Shown: piece by piece, positions 1 to 10,913 of the stretch | How the letters are laid out: every line of letters begins with the position of its first letter | How positions within the stretch are numbered: position 1 is the first letter of the stretch | Assembly: GCA_022578605.1 (NCBI GenBank) | Contig: MU394130.1 | Coordinates: 62,001 to 126,000 of the forward strand | Length of the DNA stretch: 64,000 nt | DNA from: Camillea tinctor | Lineage: Eukaryota > Ascomycota > Sordariomycetes > Xylariales > Xylariaceae | Reading direction: 5' to 3' | Made by a program: the position numbers and the translations under genes | Notes under the pieces: model-generated | The model's database searches: none | What the model saw: the letters and a program-made list of their open reading frames with translations, nothing else | What the model was told of the DNA's origin: nothing

Positions 1-1074
1 GTATGATAGCGTTCCGTGTTATCTGTGTATATGAAGTCATCATGATGTTTGCGTGTATACTATGGTCAGCGAAGCTCGGCTTCCTAGACCTATAAACTGC
101 CGAGTTGGGCGTATTACTTGTAACCCACTACAAGGCTCAGACTTCACGAATTCCAGTAGGTGAGTACATACTCTCTATAGGTAGATAACTACATAAGTGA
201 TAGCATGCGAGCATTTATTGTTAGAGGACAGAGATTACGTAATAGGTAATTATGGCTCTTATTAACTGGCAGACAGCTGGCACCCCATGCGACAAACAAC
301 GGCATATACCGATGAACTTCTAGGGTACCTAGATAACTTCTAACCTTCCCCACTAATGGCACGTGCACAAAACACACGGCCTCTGATTGGTGAAAGGGCT
401 ATCGGTTACACTACCTACTGAGACTTATTAGCAAGCAATCAGGCAGCAGAATTCAAGTTCCTGCTATTTGACGGCAGACTACTAACTTGAACCTTATTGA
501 TTAGCTCATATGCTGTGTACCTCTATGAGGTAGGCACCGAGATTTCCATGCTCACTTGTTGATCCCTAAGCTCAAGGCAGCTACCATTTCAGACGACCCT
601 CACTTCCGATGTCGTATGTTCAAGTGGGAAGGAAAGACTAATGAAGCTACTTTAGCAGGATTTTACCTTTCTCATCTGAAACAATCCTGGAAGGAGGTTA
701 AAAAAAAAGGAAGGAAAGTATCTATAGGTTCATACCTTCATACTTTCATACCTTTATACATAATCCTTGAAACCTTTTTATTTTTATTTTTTTGCTCGTG
801 CTATTAACCTTCTACCAAACTTCTACCTATCTTACACACTAAACCACCATCCATCATCACCATTACCACCTTCATTTTCACCATGTGGATATAGTATAAA
901 GAAGTGTATTGGAATTATCTCACACCTCCTCCCATCAGCCCCACCGTAAGGCTTGCGTAATCTCCAAGAATCGGAGTATTACCTATATATAATCTCTCTA
1001 GCTATATATCATCTCGCCTCTCTCGAACAATAACAAGTTTCCCAGCTAGGTCACTCCTATCCATACCTCCCATC
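1..1074. other. Intergenic / upstream region
   Basis: No convincing coding region is seen. The last 150 bases contain a TATA-like run (cctatatataat near 980) and pyrimidine-rich sequence just before the ATG at 1075, so this end probably holds the promoter and 5' UTR of the following gene. The remainder is unremarkable AT-leaning spacer with an A-tract near 700 and a T-tract near 780. Confidence 0.5.
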
Positions 1075-4000
1075 ATGGAGTCGTTTCTCCCCCAGGGAGG
1101 CTTTCAGCAGCCCTTCCAGCGTCGACTAAGTAGGCTCTACAATGATACCAAGAAATCGTCCGACTTCGTCCAGGAGCCTGTCCAGGCTGCTGATGATCCC
1201 GAAATTAAAGCCTTACACCGCAAGCTGCGCATCCAGAAGGATAGACTTGTCAGCTGGGGTCTGGAGTGGTCGGACCCGAACCAAGCTGCTGAGATTGACG
1301 AGTCTCTTTCTAAAGCTGGCCTGAGCGATCTGGTCGGTAGCATTATGGCTACTATAAAAGACATCCTTGCTGAGGCTGAACCTCTCTGGCTTGCCTCAAA
1401 ACGTGTTGCTGGGAGTGAGATGATGACGGAGAAATCCTCGGGTGATCGAAAAACTCCCCTCATAGTCTGGGATAAGGGGAGGTTTGAAGACTTGGTTAAA
1501 GATCTGACTGCTTCTATCGATACTCTCTGCGATCTGTCCCGGACACGTTCCTCAGCAGCAATGTCGCCTCGGCCATCCAAGTTGTCTACATCCAACACAT
1601 CGATAGAAGACCCGAGACCGTATGGTTCTACGAGGATACAAACACCTCAGCAAATCGATCCCCAGACCATCACTAGCCTTCGGTTAATACAGGCTGCCCA
1701 AGACTCAACCACTGAGGCTACTCAGGATCGTCCTCAGGAGATAGTCTTTATGGACAGACAAGCCTATTCGGCGCTAACACGTCGCCCAGAGCGGCAGCAT
1801 TGGTCACCCCTTCTCGTCGAGTATGCGAAATTCGATCCCATTTATTCTATGACTGGTATCATGCCCGACATGTCGCGGTTTGAGAAGCTGAGTGCTGGCC
1901 TACAGACAGAATCTTACAGGGCTCCGGGAACCTGGATAGGACTTCCTCTCCTTTTAGGATACTATGAGGACATGGAAAATTCAAGATTAGCACTGATCTA
2001 CCGGTTTCCTCCCACGTTTAACCCCGTTACCTTCGAGAATTTGACCCAGAACCCCCTTGACAGCCTCTGTACCCTGACCGACTTGCTCAAGCGTCCGGAC
2101 TTTGAGCCAACTCTGGAGGCCAAATTCCGGCTTGCCTACAACCTAACTAATACCGTTTTCGATATGCATTCTCGGGGTATCACCCATGGAAATCTGAACG
2201 GCTCTACAATCTCTTTCTGTAGTCCTGCCGGAAACGAGGCTGGCGTATCTATTAACGAGGTAGATGTTCGAAGGCCGATGGTTTCGTCCTTTGACGTCTT
2301 CCCTGAACTTTCAATGCCAGGTCAAACCTCGTCGGCATTTCTACTCCATCGGCATCCGCTTGACCCCCGAACCACGAGCCAATCTCCTTTGTCTTCTAGA
2401 GGGGATAGTAAAACCTTGGATCTGTATTCATTAGCTATGATGCTTGTTTCTATAGGCCTATGGACTACCCTAGAGAATCTCACACCTGGACAGGGATCCC
2501 CTGGTATTTCAGAGTCTGTCCTAGACCAAATCGCGATAAGATGTGGTACACCGTATATGAGAGCAGTGAAGGCTTGCTGGGATGCCGTGGATCGCGAGCT
2601 TGCACATCCGGAACATACTGAGGAAATTATCAGCCAGGTACAAATCAGGGCTAGCCGGTACCTAGAGGCATGCTGTATTCTTGATGGTGTCAGTGGTCTA
2701 GATGAGCGACTAGGCGATGAATATACTCAGACCTCTCCGAGAAGAGAGGTAGATAGTTCTGTTGCTTCTATGCCAGGGCCATCTGCTAAACCCTCCACTT
2801 CACGCGAGTACGATACGAAACGAGGATTAGGTAGGGAATTACCGTCACGCACCGGGGATGATACCAAGATATCACTCGAAGGTAGGCCGACTCAGGAGAC
2901 CTCTTATAATGAATCTAGCGCTGATACATCAAAGGTAAAACCACGACGTCGAAATCTGGCTCCACGAAGGGCGCGGCGCCCAAACTTAGACTATACCCCC
3001 AAATACCACTTCCTACCGAAATTCTTGATCAATGGAACAACATGGTCATGCCGCAAATCAACATGGCCCTGAAACATTTCTATCGTAAGAACCCCGAGTC
3101 GGTCGAAATATCACTCGAGTCAATTGGCGAATCACCTCAGAGCACCATGCCCACTGTACTCGTTGTTTGTACCTCAGTTAATAAAGTTCGGGCGATCTTG
3201 AAGAAGAAGCTTGGGATATTGTTCGATGGGACGACTGGATTTTCCCTCAAAGTGTGCCGAGGGTCAGTCTTGAGGTCTAGGAAAGGACCAGCCCGAAGTA
3301 TGGCTAAGGGTGAAAATCCAGATACTGCTAGCCATCACGACGAGAGCGAAGATGAGGCACCGTATAAAGCCGCCAATCCTTCTTACCAAGAAAAACCACG
3401 AAATGGAGCGAGTATTGGAGCATGGATCGGTGACAAGCATCTTCCACCGGTTAGCTTTGGTGGTCTCATCGTTGTGGATGACAAGACATACGGTATGACT
3501 GTCCATCACATGTTGGACGACCCAGACAGGCCCGATCCATTGTCTAATGAACCACCGGAGTATGGGAAACAGGCCAAGAGGGCAGGTGCTGGTGCAGCTG
3601 CATATCATGACACTTCAGCATCTTGTGATTCAGCATATTTTCATGAAGGAGATTCTTCGACAGAGAGCAGTGCCGATGAATTTGCATGTGAATTCTCAGA
3701 CAGTGAATCGGAATATTCTGTAACGGATATCACGAGCGATGAGGATGAGGAAGACGATGAAGAAGAAGATGAAGAGTTTAATGAACCTGGTGATATTCCT
3801 GGCGTAGAGCCGGGATGTGGTGACGGTATGTAGGACTTTTTTTTGCCAATCAAAAGTCTGTGCCCCTGACGAAAATTTTGAATGGATCTTGTGAAATTGG
3901 CCCCTGAGGTGGTGTATATCGCGGGAATTCGGCTGACTGCAGCAACAACAAACACATCCTTATTCAAACCGACCATGCCCCTGTTTAGGTTTTTTTTTCC

Positions 4001-5084
4001 TTTACTAATTGAAATTCTCAGGGTATGTAGTCACTCAGCCTGCACTTGACGATGTGGAGGATGGGTTTTATCCATCGGAAGATACAAAAGATGAGGTAAG
4101 TAATGCGTGCACCTGGATACCATATGATCTGGTATATTCCGATCTTGTACTAATTACTCTCTAGGACCATTTAGACTCTTATAGGTTGGGCGAAGTCTAT
4201 GCAACATCTGGCATACGAAGGAGGAACGAGGATGGGGTGATCCATGAAATTGATTGGGCATTATTTGGGTTTCATGGCGACAGAGAACCGCAGGAGAATC
4301 TGATCCCTCCACCTTATGCTACCGCCAAGGGCACTCACCATTCTACTTCGTTTGTCGCCCTGCAGCCGACGGAAGTGGTTCCTGCAGGCGCCCTGCCTGG
4401 CTTGCAAGTCCAGTGTAGCGCACGCACAAGTGGCTTACAGGTGAGCACAACATGGAAGGAATGAATTTTACAGTTGTCCACTAATCACGGCTGCATGCTT
4501 TATAGACCGGAAAGATCATGGCCGCTATCACCTCCGTCAAAATTTATGGGCGAACGTCCCCGAGCCATACATATCAAGTTACTAGCTTGCCATCGGCAAT
4601 AAATTCGCATAAGCATGCTGCTTCTAGTGATCTATCTAGAGCGCGCAGCCGTCGTAGTGCTCCACTTGGCGTTCCTGGCGACTCGGGCGCCTGGTTGATC
4701 GACAGCGTCCACGGTCGCGTTTGTGGTCACGTGCTTGCCTGGAGCGAACGCAAACAAGTCGCCTATATATGTCCCATGGACGTTCTACTTCGAGACATCG
4801 GAGAGACCCTAGAGGCAACGGAGGTGCGGCTCCCCGGCGGAGAGGCGTTCTATAAGATACCGATTGGTGAAGGGGGCGCGGAGGATGTATCCGAGCTATC
4901 GGACTCAGAGAGCTGGGCCGAAGGAGACGACGAAGAATTCTCGCGGTCGCGCTCATCCTATGACACAGGTCACGGCGGAGATGGAGTTAGACGGCATAAC
5001 TTTGGCTCAGATATGTCGGATGTAGCCGCTGATATGGATAGATTACGGATACATGGACCTGGGGGAAGGGATTATAGGGGCTGA
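1075..5084 (+). CDS. HeLo-like / pseudokinase / chymotrypsin-like serine protease fusion
   Basis: Five exons are inferred: 1075-2881, 2935-3825, 4022-4095, 4165-4440 and 4506-5084, giving 1208 residues with all phases consistent. Residues about 40-170 resemble the helical HeLo / prion-inhibition-propagation type region of fungal cell-death proteins ([13 protein letters not shown], then a helix ending DILAEAE), but the usual hydrophobic N-terminal segment is missing. Residues about 240-540 resemble a protein kinase C-lobe; the catalytic loop reads THGN (H371-G-N), without the HRD aspartate, so it is probably a pseudokinase. From about residue 760 a trypsin-like domain follows, with candidate triad His793 or His794 (TVHHML), Asp954 (EIDWAL) and Ser1076 (GDSGAW). 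A strongly acidic Asp/Glu stretch sits between the His and the Asp. Inferred role: a signalling protease, perhaps in regulated cell death or non-self response; substrate unknown. The protease assignment is stronger than the HeLo one. Confidence 0.8.
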
Positions 5085-5834
5085 GCGATATGATACCCAT
5101 TATTGGCATAAAATGATTGGTTGGAAATAGGGAAGATGATAGCTTTCTGAGTCTCTTATTTAGACTAGACGATAACGACCAATACCCAACTCTTTTTTAA
5201 TTGTCCTCGTTCCTCGTGCTATGTTATGACAAAATGATTAGGGGGTGAATTGTATGCGCATATAGGCAAAGAATGGCCACCCCCTTTCGTAACCTTCAAT
5301 CTAACCTAGTGGGCAGTGGCCTGGTATCTGGGTTATCTATTATCTCCTTGTAAGAATCTGCAGTATAATGGACACATATGCTTCCCCAAGAGAGTGGCAT
5401 CCTAAGAGTTTTTATATGCATGTCATCCTCGCAGCTGTGACTTATGACTCTCCATAGCTACACTCTGTCCTTTTCTTTTGCTATCACGGGAGGTGAAATG
5501 GAGAGCCTTTTCACCACACATGATATAATGCAGTTCCAGTAGAGTTATATCACCGTCGGTTCACATGTACCGTATCATTAACAACCACAAAGCATAACAT
5601 AAAGCCGATGCTTAAATGGTGATAACTTTTTGCTAGTTCAATCTTCTCGTTCAACGTACCGGGTATCTATCTATCCACTCCTTTTCGTTCGTTCATTCCA
5701 TTTTTATTCTCATGTCAGTACCATCATCATACAGTTTAGGTGTGTCTCTCCCGTTTGATGTAACCACTGCCTTATATGTTATAATCTAGAGCATCCTCAC
5801 ATATTTGAAGATAAAACGATGCACACCAAATCCA
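5085..5834. other. Intergenic spacer between convergent genes
   Basis: This lies between the 3' end of the HeLo-like/protease gene and the 3' end of the BIM1-like gene. It presumably holds both 3' UTRs and terminators. No coding signal is seen. Confidence 0.5.
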
Positions 5835-6642
5835 TTATACCATGATAAATGCACCAGCAACCATCATGATCCCCACCGTCGTCAGGACACCTATCAACCC
5901 TCCCTCAGCGGAACCGGGTCGTACCGCGATACCGGCATTGGGCGTCTCGCTGGCGGAGGAAGTGGTGCTGCTATCGAGCTGGGAACTCAGCGAGGCGTCG
6001 GTGGTGAAAGTTCCCGTCACGCCCGACTTGTTGAAGCAGATCGAGGGCACGTCGTCGTTGGTGCCTTCTACGAAGGTCACGGCCGAGCACTGCGGTTTAC
6101 GAAACGTATCGAGTCAGAAAGAATTTTGCATACCACATATAGGATATACATGAAGGTTATAGAATGAATGGTGGGTGGTAGGGTAGGCAAACGACGAAAT
6201 ACAACGAATACACACGTACCTGATACAGAAACCCGTCCAGCCCACTCGCCACAATACCCAATATCGCCTTCTGCCCCACGTAGCTCTCCGGCACCGTCAC
6301 GGCGGGGGTGCAGTAGTTCCCCGGGCCCGTCTGCTGCACCACGCCCCAGATCTGCGTCCAGTTGCTGCTGCGCGCGGGCTCGGCGTCGGTGGTCACGCGG
6401 AAGAGCCACTCGGTCTGCGGGTGCGTCGAGTACGTGGCGATGGCGTCGCCGCCGACGTGGAACGAGGTCGTGTCGTTGAGGGAGGAGAGGTCCGGCGTGT
6501 AGCCCCCGCAGGGACCGGTGCTCTCGCCGTCGTCGTCGAAGGGGCCGACGGTAGGGGGGTAGGCTACGGTGAAGTGCGCGGTGGCGCGGAGGAGGAGGGT
6601 TGCGGTGGCGGCTAGGGAGAGGGAGAAGTGGGAGGATGACAT
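5835..6642 (-). CDS. BIM1-like copper acquisition protein (X325/LPMO-like), secreted and probably GPI-anchored
   Basis: Two exons (6642-6220, 6089-5835; intron 6090-6219 with GTACGT donor) give 225 residues. A signal peptide of about 22 residues ends at ATA, leaving histidine at position 23 as mature N-terminus, the copper-binding His of LPMO-like proteins. It is followed by the family hallmark region (YPPTVGPFDDD, then PCGGYTPD). Cysteines are conserved at the splice junction (YQCSAVTFVEG) and in PSICFN. A Ser/Thr/Ala linker and a C-terminal hydrophobic tail (GGLIGVLTTVGIMMVAG) suggest a GPI anchor. Known for the family: Cryptococcus Bim1 helps copper uptake at the cell surface, and X325 proteins bind copper but are not polysaccharide oxidases. 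The gene is head-to-head with the ferric-reductase gene at 8937, which supports a metal-uptake role. Confidence 0.9.
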
Positions 6643-8936
6643 TCTTTCTCTCTCTCTTTTTTTTTTTTTTTTTTTTTTTTTTGGGTCTTGTATGGAAGAA
6701 CGGTAGTTTTGAAGAGGGGTGGTAGGAGGATTGTAGTTGGTTGATGATGGTTCAAATGGGAGGATTGGGTTTACACTAGATGAGGGAATGGGACTCAGGG
6801 GCTCAAGTAGAGGGAGGGTTGGATTGAGTACAGGTGATTAACTGTATTACCGGGAAGAAGCAGACTGAGACTTAGGGACCGAGACTAGGGAATGAATAGC
6901 TGGCTAAGACACACACACACTGTGATGTTAGTTTGAAGGAGAAGATGTTGTTACCTAGGTAGGGTAAATAGTCGGAACATATATAGCTGGAGCAGAAGCT
7001 GGGTGACTGGGTACCTACTTATATCATATATAGGCAGAATACTCTTAGCTCTACTGTACCTTAACCCATCGTTCTTCCTACTGTATCTTAATACTACTAC
7101 CAATACCTTTTCTTGGATGCACGAGCTGAGCTGGGAAAGGGGAGCTTGCATAGGTCGGGTATGGGGACCAGGGCAACTCCACATAAGACGATCTAGCAAG
7201 GGTGACCATGCCTGGTCTTAGATATCTGGTGTACCTAAGTAACATCTACGCAGCCCAATGACCAAAGTAGATACAATTGTATCATTCAAAAAAGAATAAC
7301 CAGCCGGAAAAGGTAACAACGTTGTGGACCCGGGATCTTCTCTTCTAGGTTGGTTCCGTCCGGCCATCGATTTATGTGGCTGGCTGGCGTTGTAATTTTT
7401 TCTTTTCCTTTTCCTTTTTTTCTTTTCTTTTTGGCTATGGTACATATTTTTGTTTCCCTTGTCCGTTTTACAATTCATAGATATTCGATGCATCCATAGG
7501 CTGTAGGAACCCGATGATGGAACATATGGACATCTGGAGTTTTGAGAGTGGCTGGCTCTGTACCTAACCTTAGCTATGTATGTCATGTAAGTTAGTTGGT
7601 TGGCTGGTTGGTTGTATGTATGTACAATACATAACCTTACTACATTGGTTGGCATGTTAGGTTGTGTAAGTGTAACATCTCCCCAAGTCAGTAAGTTGCT
7701 GTTTCACTAATATCCCCGCCAAAAAAAAAAAAAAGGAACTCCCCACTAGACCCCGCCGCGACTAGAGCTAGGATCAGGGGTTTCACCGTACTATTCTCTG
7801 AGTGGTCAGCGCCCGTCAGAAGTTGCCAATTGAGGCTATTTGAGCAAATTGTGGCACCTTGGACCTGGAGATCTTGGGAGTACGCTAAGGCAATGACATG
7901 ATAACGTACCTAGCGCCTGGTATATCTGTATCAAGATAGATAATTAGGTATTATACAGCGATAACAAGAATTAGAGAGCCGTAAGTACAGAAACATACAG
8001 GTTACGTATTAACATATTCTGGTAGCTAAGATTCGGTACCTAAATATTGAAACATACCTAGATTAGTAAATATGTATAGACTGGTGTAAGTTCACCTCTA
8101 CAATGATAGTACCTAGGTACGTAAGTAAGTAGCTAACGAATCTATGAAAGTTATGATATCATGGCCTGTCTACCTAACATTGAACTTACCTATATATTGA
8201 TAGGCCCCCCACAAGATCGGGTATGAATAGCTTGTCTTGTGATCCATGGGAGGTTGGTCTAGGCGTTTCTAAATGAGCAAGTTTCCTCTAACCTTAAGCT
8301 TTAGGTACCTTTTAACCCCCTCTCTGCCGCTCTATCCTCTACATAGGTACATACCTATTTTAATATGTAGATGGCCGTTACTAGTGGGTAAGTAACTTAC
8401 CGTTCTATCGTTTCACCGTTTCATGTACTCCGTAGATGTCCATTATCTTTATCTTCTGCGGCTAATCTTTACTCTTACCATCAACTTACCCAAATCATCA
8501 ACATCGACATCAACATCGACACCACATGGTTCGATCGCTCTCTTTTTTACTTTCAACTTCGTTATATTTTCATTCACTTTGCTACAAAGCTTTGGTTCAT
8601 CCAACCCACCCCAGTCCATCTTCTTCTTTGTTGACGATCTGCATGTGTACCTTGATCCTGGGTTGACGTAACCGTCCGTCGACCTCTATTGTGTCCATTG
8701 TCATCTTAGGGGAGAAAGACGAAGAAATTCCTCTTGTCTTTCTTTTTTCCCCTTTCTTCCCTATTGCTTAGGTACCTGAGTTAGTTAATTCATCCTTCGA
8801 TGGATTATTGGCTTTGAGGGCCTTCTTCTTTTACTACTTACCACTGTAGTATCCTATAAACAGCAAAACTAGTGGCATCGGACCATATAGTAGAACGACA
8901 AAGGCAAGCCGGCGTTACGCCGTAAGTCTGGTAAAG
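6643..8936. promoter_or_regulatory. Divergent intergenic region shared by BIM1-like and reductase genes
   Basis: This 2.3 kb region separates two outward-facing genes. It holds a T-tract of about 24 (near 6659-6682) just upstream of the BIM1-like start, a pyrimidine-rich block near 7396-7434, GGTTGGCT repeats near 7592-7612 and many CCTAGGTA-type motifs. The sequence TGAGCAAA at 7841-7848 is the reverse complement of TTTGCTCA, the yeast Mac1 copper element; TGAGCAAG near 8273 differs at one base. No gene is supported here. Confidence 0.55.
7841..7848 (-). promoter_or_regulatory. Candidate Mac1/GRISEA-type copper response element
   Basis: On the minus strand this reads TTTGCTCA, identical to the copper response element bound by S. 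cerevisiae Mac1 in CTR1 and FRE1 promoters. It lies between a BIM1-like and a reductase gene, where copper control would be expected. One exact 8-mer in 2.3 kb can arise by chance (roughly a 7% expectation over both strands), so the call rests on context. Confidence 0.4.
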
Positions 8937-10913
8937 ATGGATAGAAGACATAGTATGGATGACATGGGCGGCATGTCTATGAGTAGTAATTCATTTCAGA
9001 CAACAAATATACGTTTCGCCCAGAGTTACTGGTATCTCATCGTCGCTATTGTCGGCCTTTTCCTGTTAATTCGTATAATCAACTCCACCCAGAGTTGGCT
9101 ACGGTAAGGTCGAACCCACCACAATCGCAAGAGCATCGTTCCATTTTTCGTCTTTCTCACCATCGATATGCATAGGCTGCGAACTTGCCGGGCCAACTCT
9201 GTTCGGCATCCTACGAAACCGACGACCTGGTATTGGCAGACATGGGCCACCTTGACCGCCGTAGTCCGGGAACTGAGTTATCCCCAGCTGTATATCTCGA
9301 CCCCATGTTGGTCTTGGATGACGCCCCCACCGGTGGGACGCGTCTTGGTTGTCCTCATATACTGGGCGGTCATCATCTACATGATGACTAGAGGCTCAAT
9401 TGTCAAGGACGCATATTACTGGGAACGAATTGGTTATCGAAACGCTTGGGTCACTGTCACGCAGGTCCCCCTACTCTACCTCTTGGCATCTAAGACCAAC
9501 GTCATTGGTCTGACCACAGGCATTAGCTACGAGAGGCTGAACTGGCTTCATCGGTGGGTTGCCAGGACCATGTTCGTGACGGCCACGGTCCACGGATTTC
9601 ATTTTTGGACTGAATGGGTCAGATTTGATATAGTTGAGGTGGAGTTAGATATGATGCCCATGGTATTTTACGGCCTAGGCGCATGGGGTATTCTGTTGTG
9701 GATGACTATCACATCTTTTAAGCCCCTCCGGTCGATGTCCTACGAGGTCTTTGTCGTCCAGCACGTTTTGGCCGCCATAATATTCCTGTGGGTCGTCTAC
9801 ACTCACGTCCCCGAGAATGCGAGGTACAATGTCTGGTTTGCTATTGCTGCTATATGCTTCGATCGAGTTTTCCGCCTTGGTCTTTTTGTGTGGCAGAATC
9901 TCAACTTCAATCTGAAAAAGACGTGCTGCAAGGGAGGACAGAGATTGGGGCACCTAACGCAGCTTAATCCTGTTGGGGACACACTCACAGTTGTTACGAT
10001 CAAGAACGTCCATTTTCAATGGGCGGCAGGCCAGCATCTTTACCTATGGTTACCGAAGATTGGCGCTTTCGAATCGCACCCCTACACAATCGCCACCTCA
10101 CATAAAATGGCTGAGACCTGCATATGCGACAGTATCCAGTTGGTGATAAGATCTCACTCGGGATTTTCAAAAAGGCTGAATCAGTTCGCACGTCAGAGGA
10201 AAGCCTCAGAGATGAAGGAACCCCTGACCGCTTTTGTCTTGGGACCATATGGACATCCCCCCAGATGGGATGTCTTTGAGACACTGGTCCTCATTTCCGC
10301 GTCGACCGGTGCCTCCTTCACACTGCCTATTCTAGAAAGCGCATTACGTTCTAAGGCAACTAGGTGTACAAAACGGATAGATTTCCTTCTTGCTGTGAGA
10401 TACGGGGATGAGATTGAATTTTATCACCAACGCCTTCACGAAGCCTTGGAGATGGCCAAGTCTATAGGCATAGAATTAACTATACATATTGCTGTAACAG
10501 GAAATGGTCAGTTGGGGACGGTACTCACAACATCATCTTTTGCATTATCATCTGTATCTGCATTAAGCGGAACGGAAAAGTCGTCTGACAGGAGAGAAGT
10601 AGAGGAGGTCCTAACAATCAACACTGAGGGCGCCTACGCCTCGGGAACAACTACGCCCCGGAAACGACGGTCGTCGGTAGAGAACTGTCCCGACTCGCAT
10701 GTTCATTTCTCAGGATCGAGACCCGATATTGCGGACTTCATACGAACAGCGGTTGAAGCTACGGGAGGGGAAACGAGTGTGGTGGTGTGTGGTGGTCAGT
10801 CGCTAGTTGCTAATGTTCGAACCAGCGTGACGAAGCTTAGCGATGAGCGTGCTGTACATAAGGGGACCGGGGCTCAAGGCATCTATCTACATGTTGAGGA
10901 GTACTGCTTTTGA
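8937..10913 (+). CDS. Ferric/cupric reductase (FRE family transmembrane NADPH oxidoreductase)
   Basis: Two exons (8937-9103, 9176-10913; 72-nt intron) give 634 residues. The N-terminus carries a methionine-rich segment (MDDMGGMSM) before the first membrane helix. The ferric-reductase membrane core has two bis-histidine haem pairs at equal spacing: H181/H195 (LHRWV, TVHGF) and H252/H266 (VQHVL, YTH). A cytosolic FAD-binding signature follows (HPYTIAT), then NADPH-binding elements (LGPYGHP, and near the C-terminus VVVCGGQSL). This is the complete FRE domain order: membrane core, FAD-binding_8, NAD-binding_6. Known role: reduction of Fe(III) or Cu(II) at the plasma membrane before uptake. The methionine motif and the divergent BIM1-like neighbour lean towards copper. 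The start at 8937 opens before the spliced first helix. Confidence 0.93.

Noticed and set aside
2882..2990. Apparent frameshift in the HeLo-like/protease gene, because the first frame ends at 3072 while the conserved downstream part is in another frame
   Set aside because: A 53-nt intron at 2882-2934 (GTAGGC donor, CTGAT branch, AAAG acceptor) joins both frames with correct phase, so no mutation is needed.
3831..3833. Stop codon suggesting that the protease part is truncated
   Set aside because: It lies just inside an intron with a GTATGT donor at 3826; the next exon at 4022 keeps frame.
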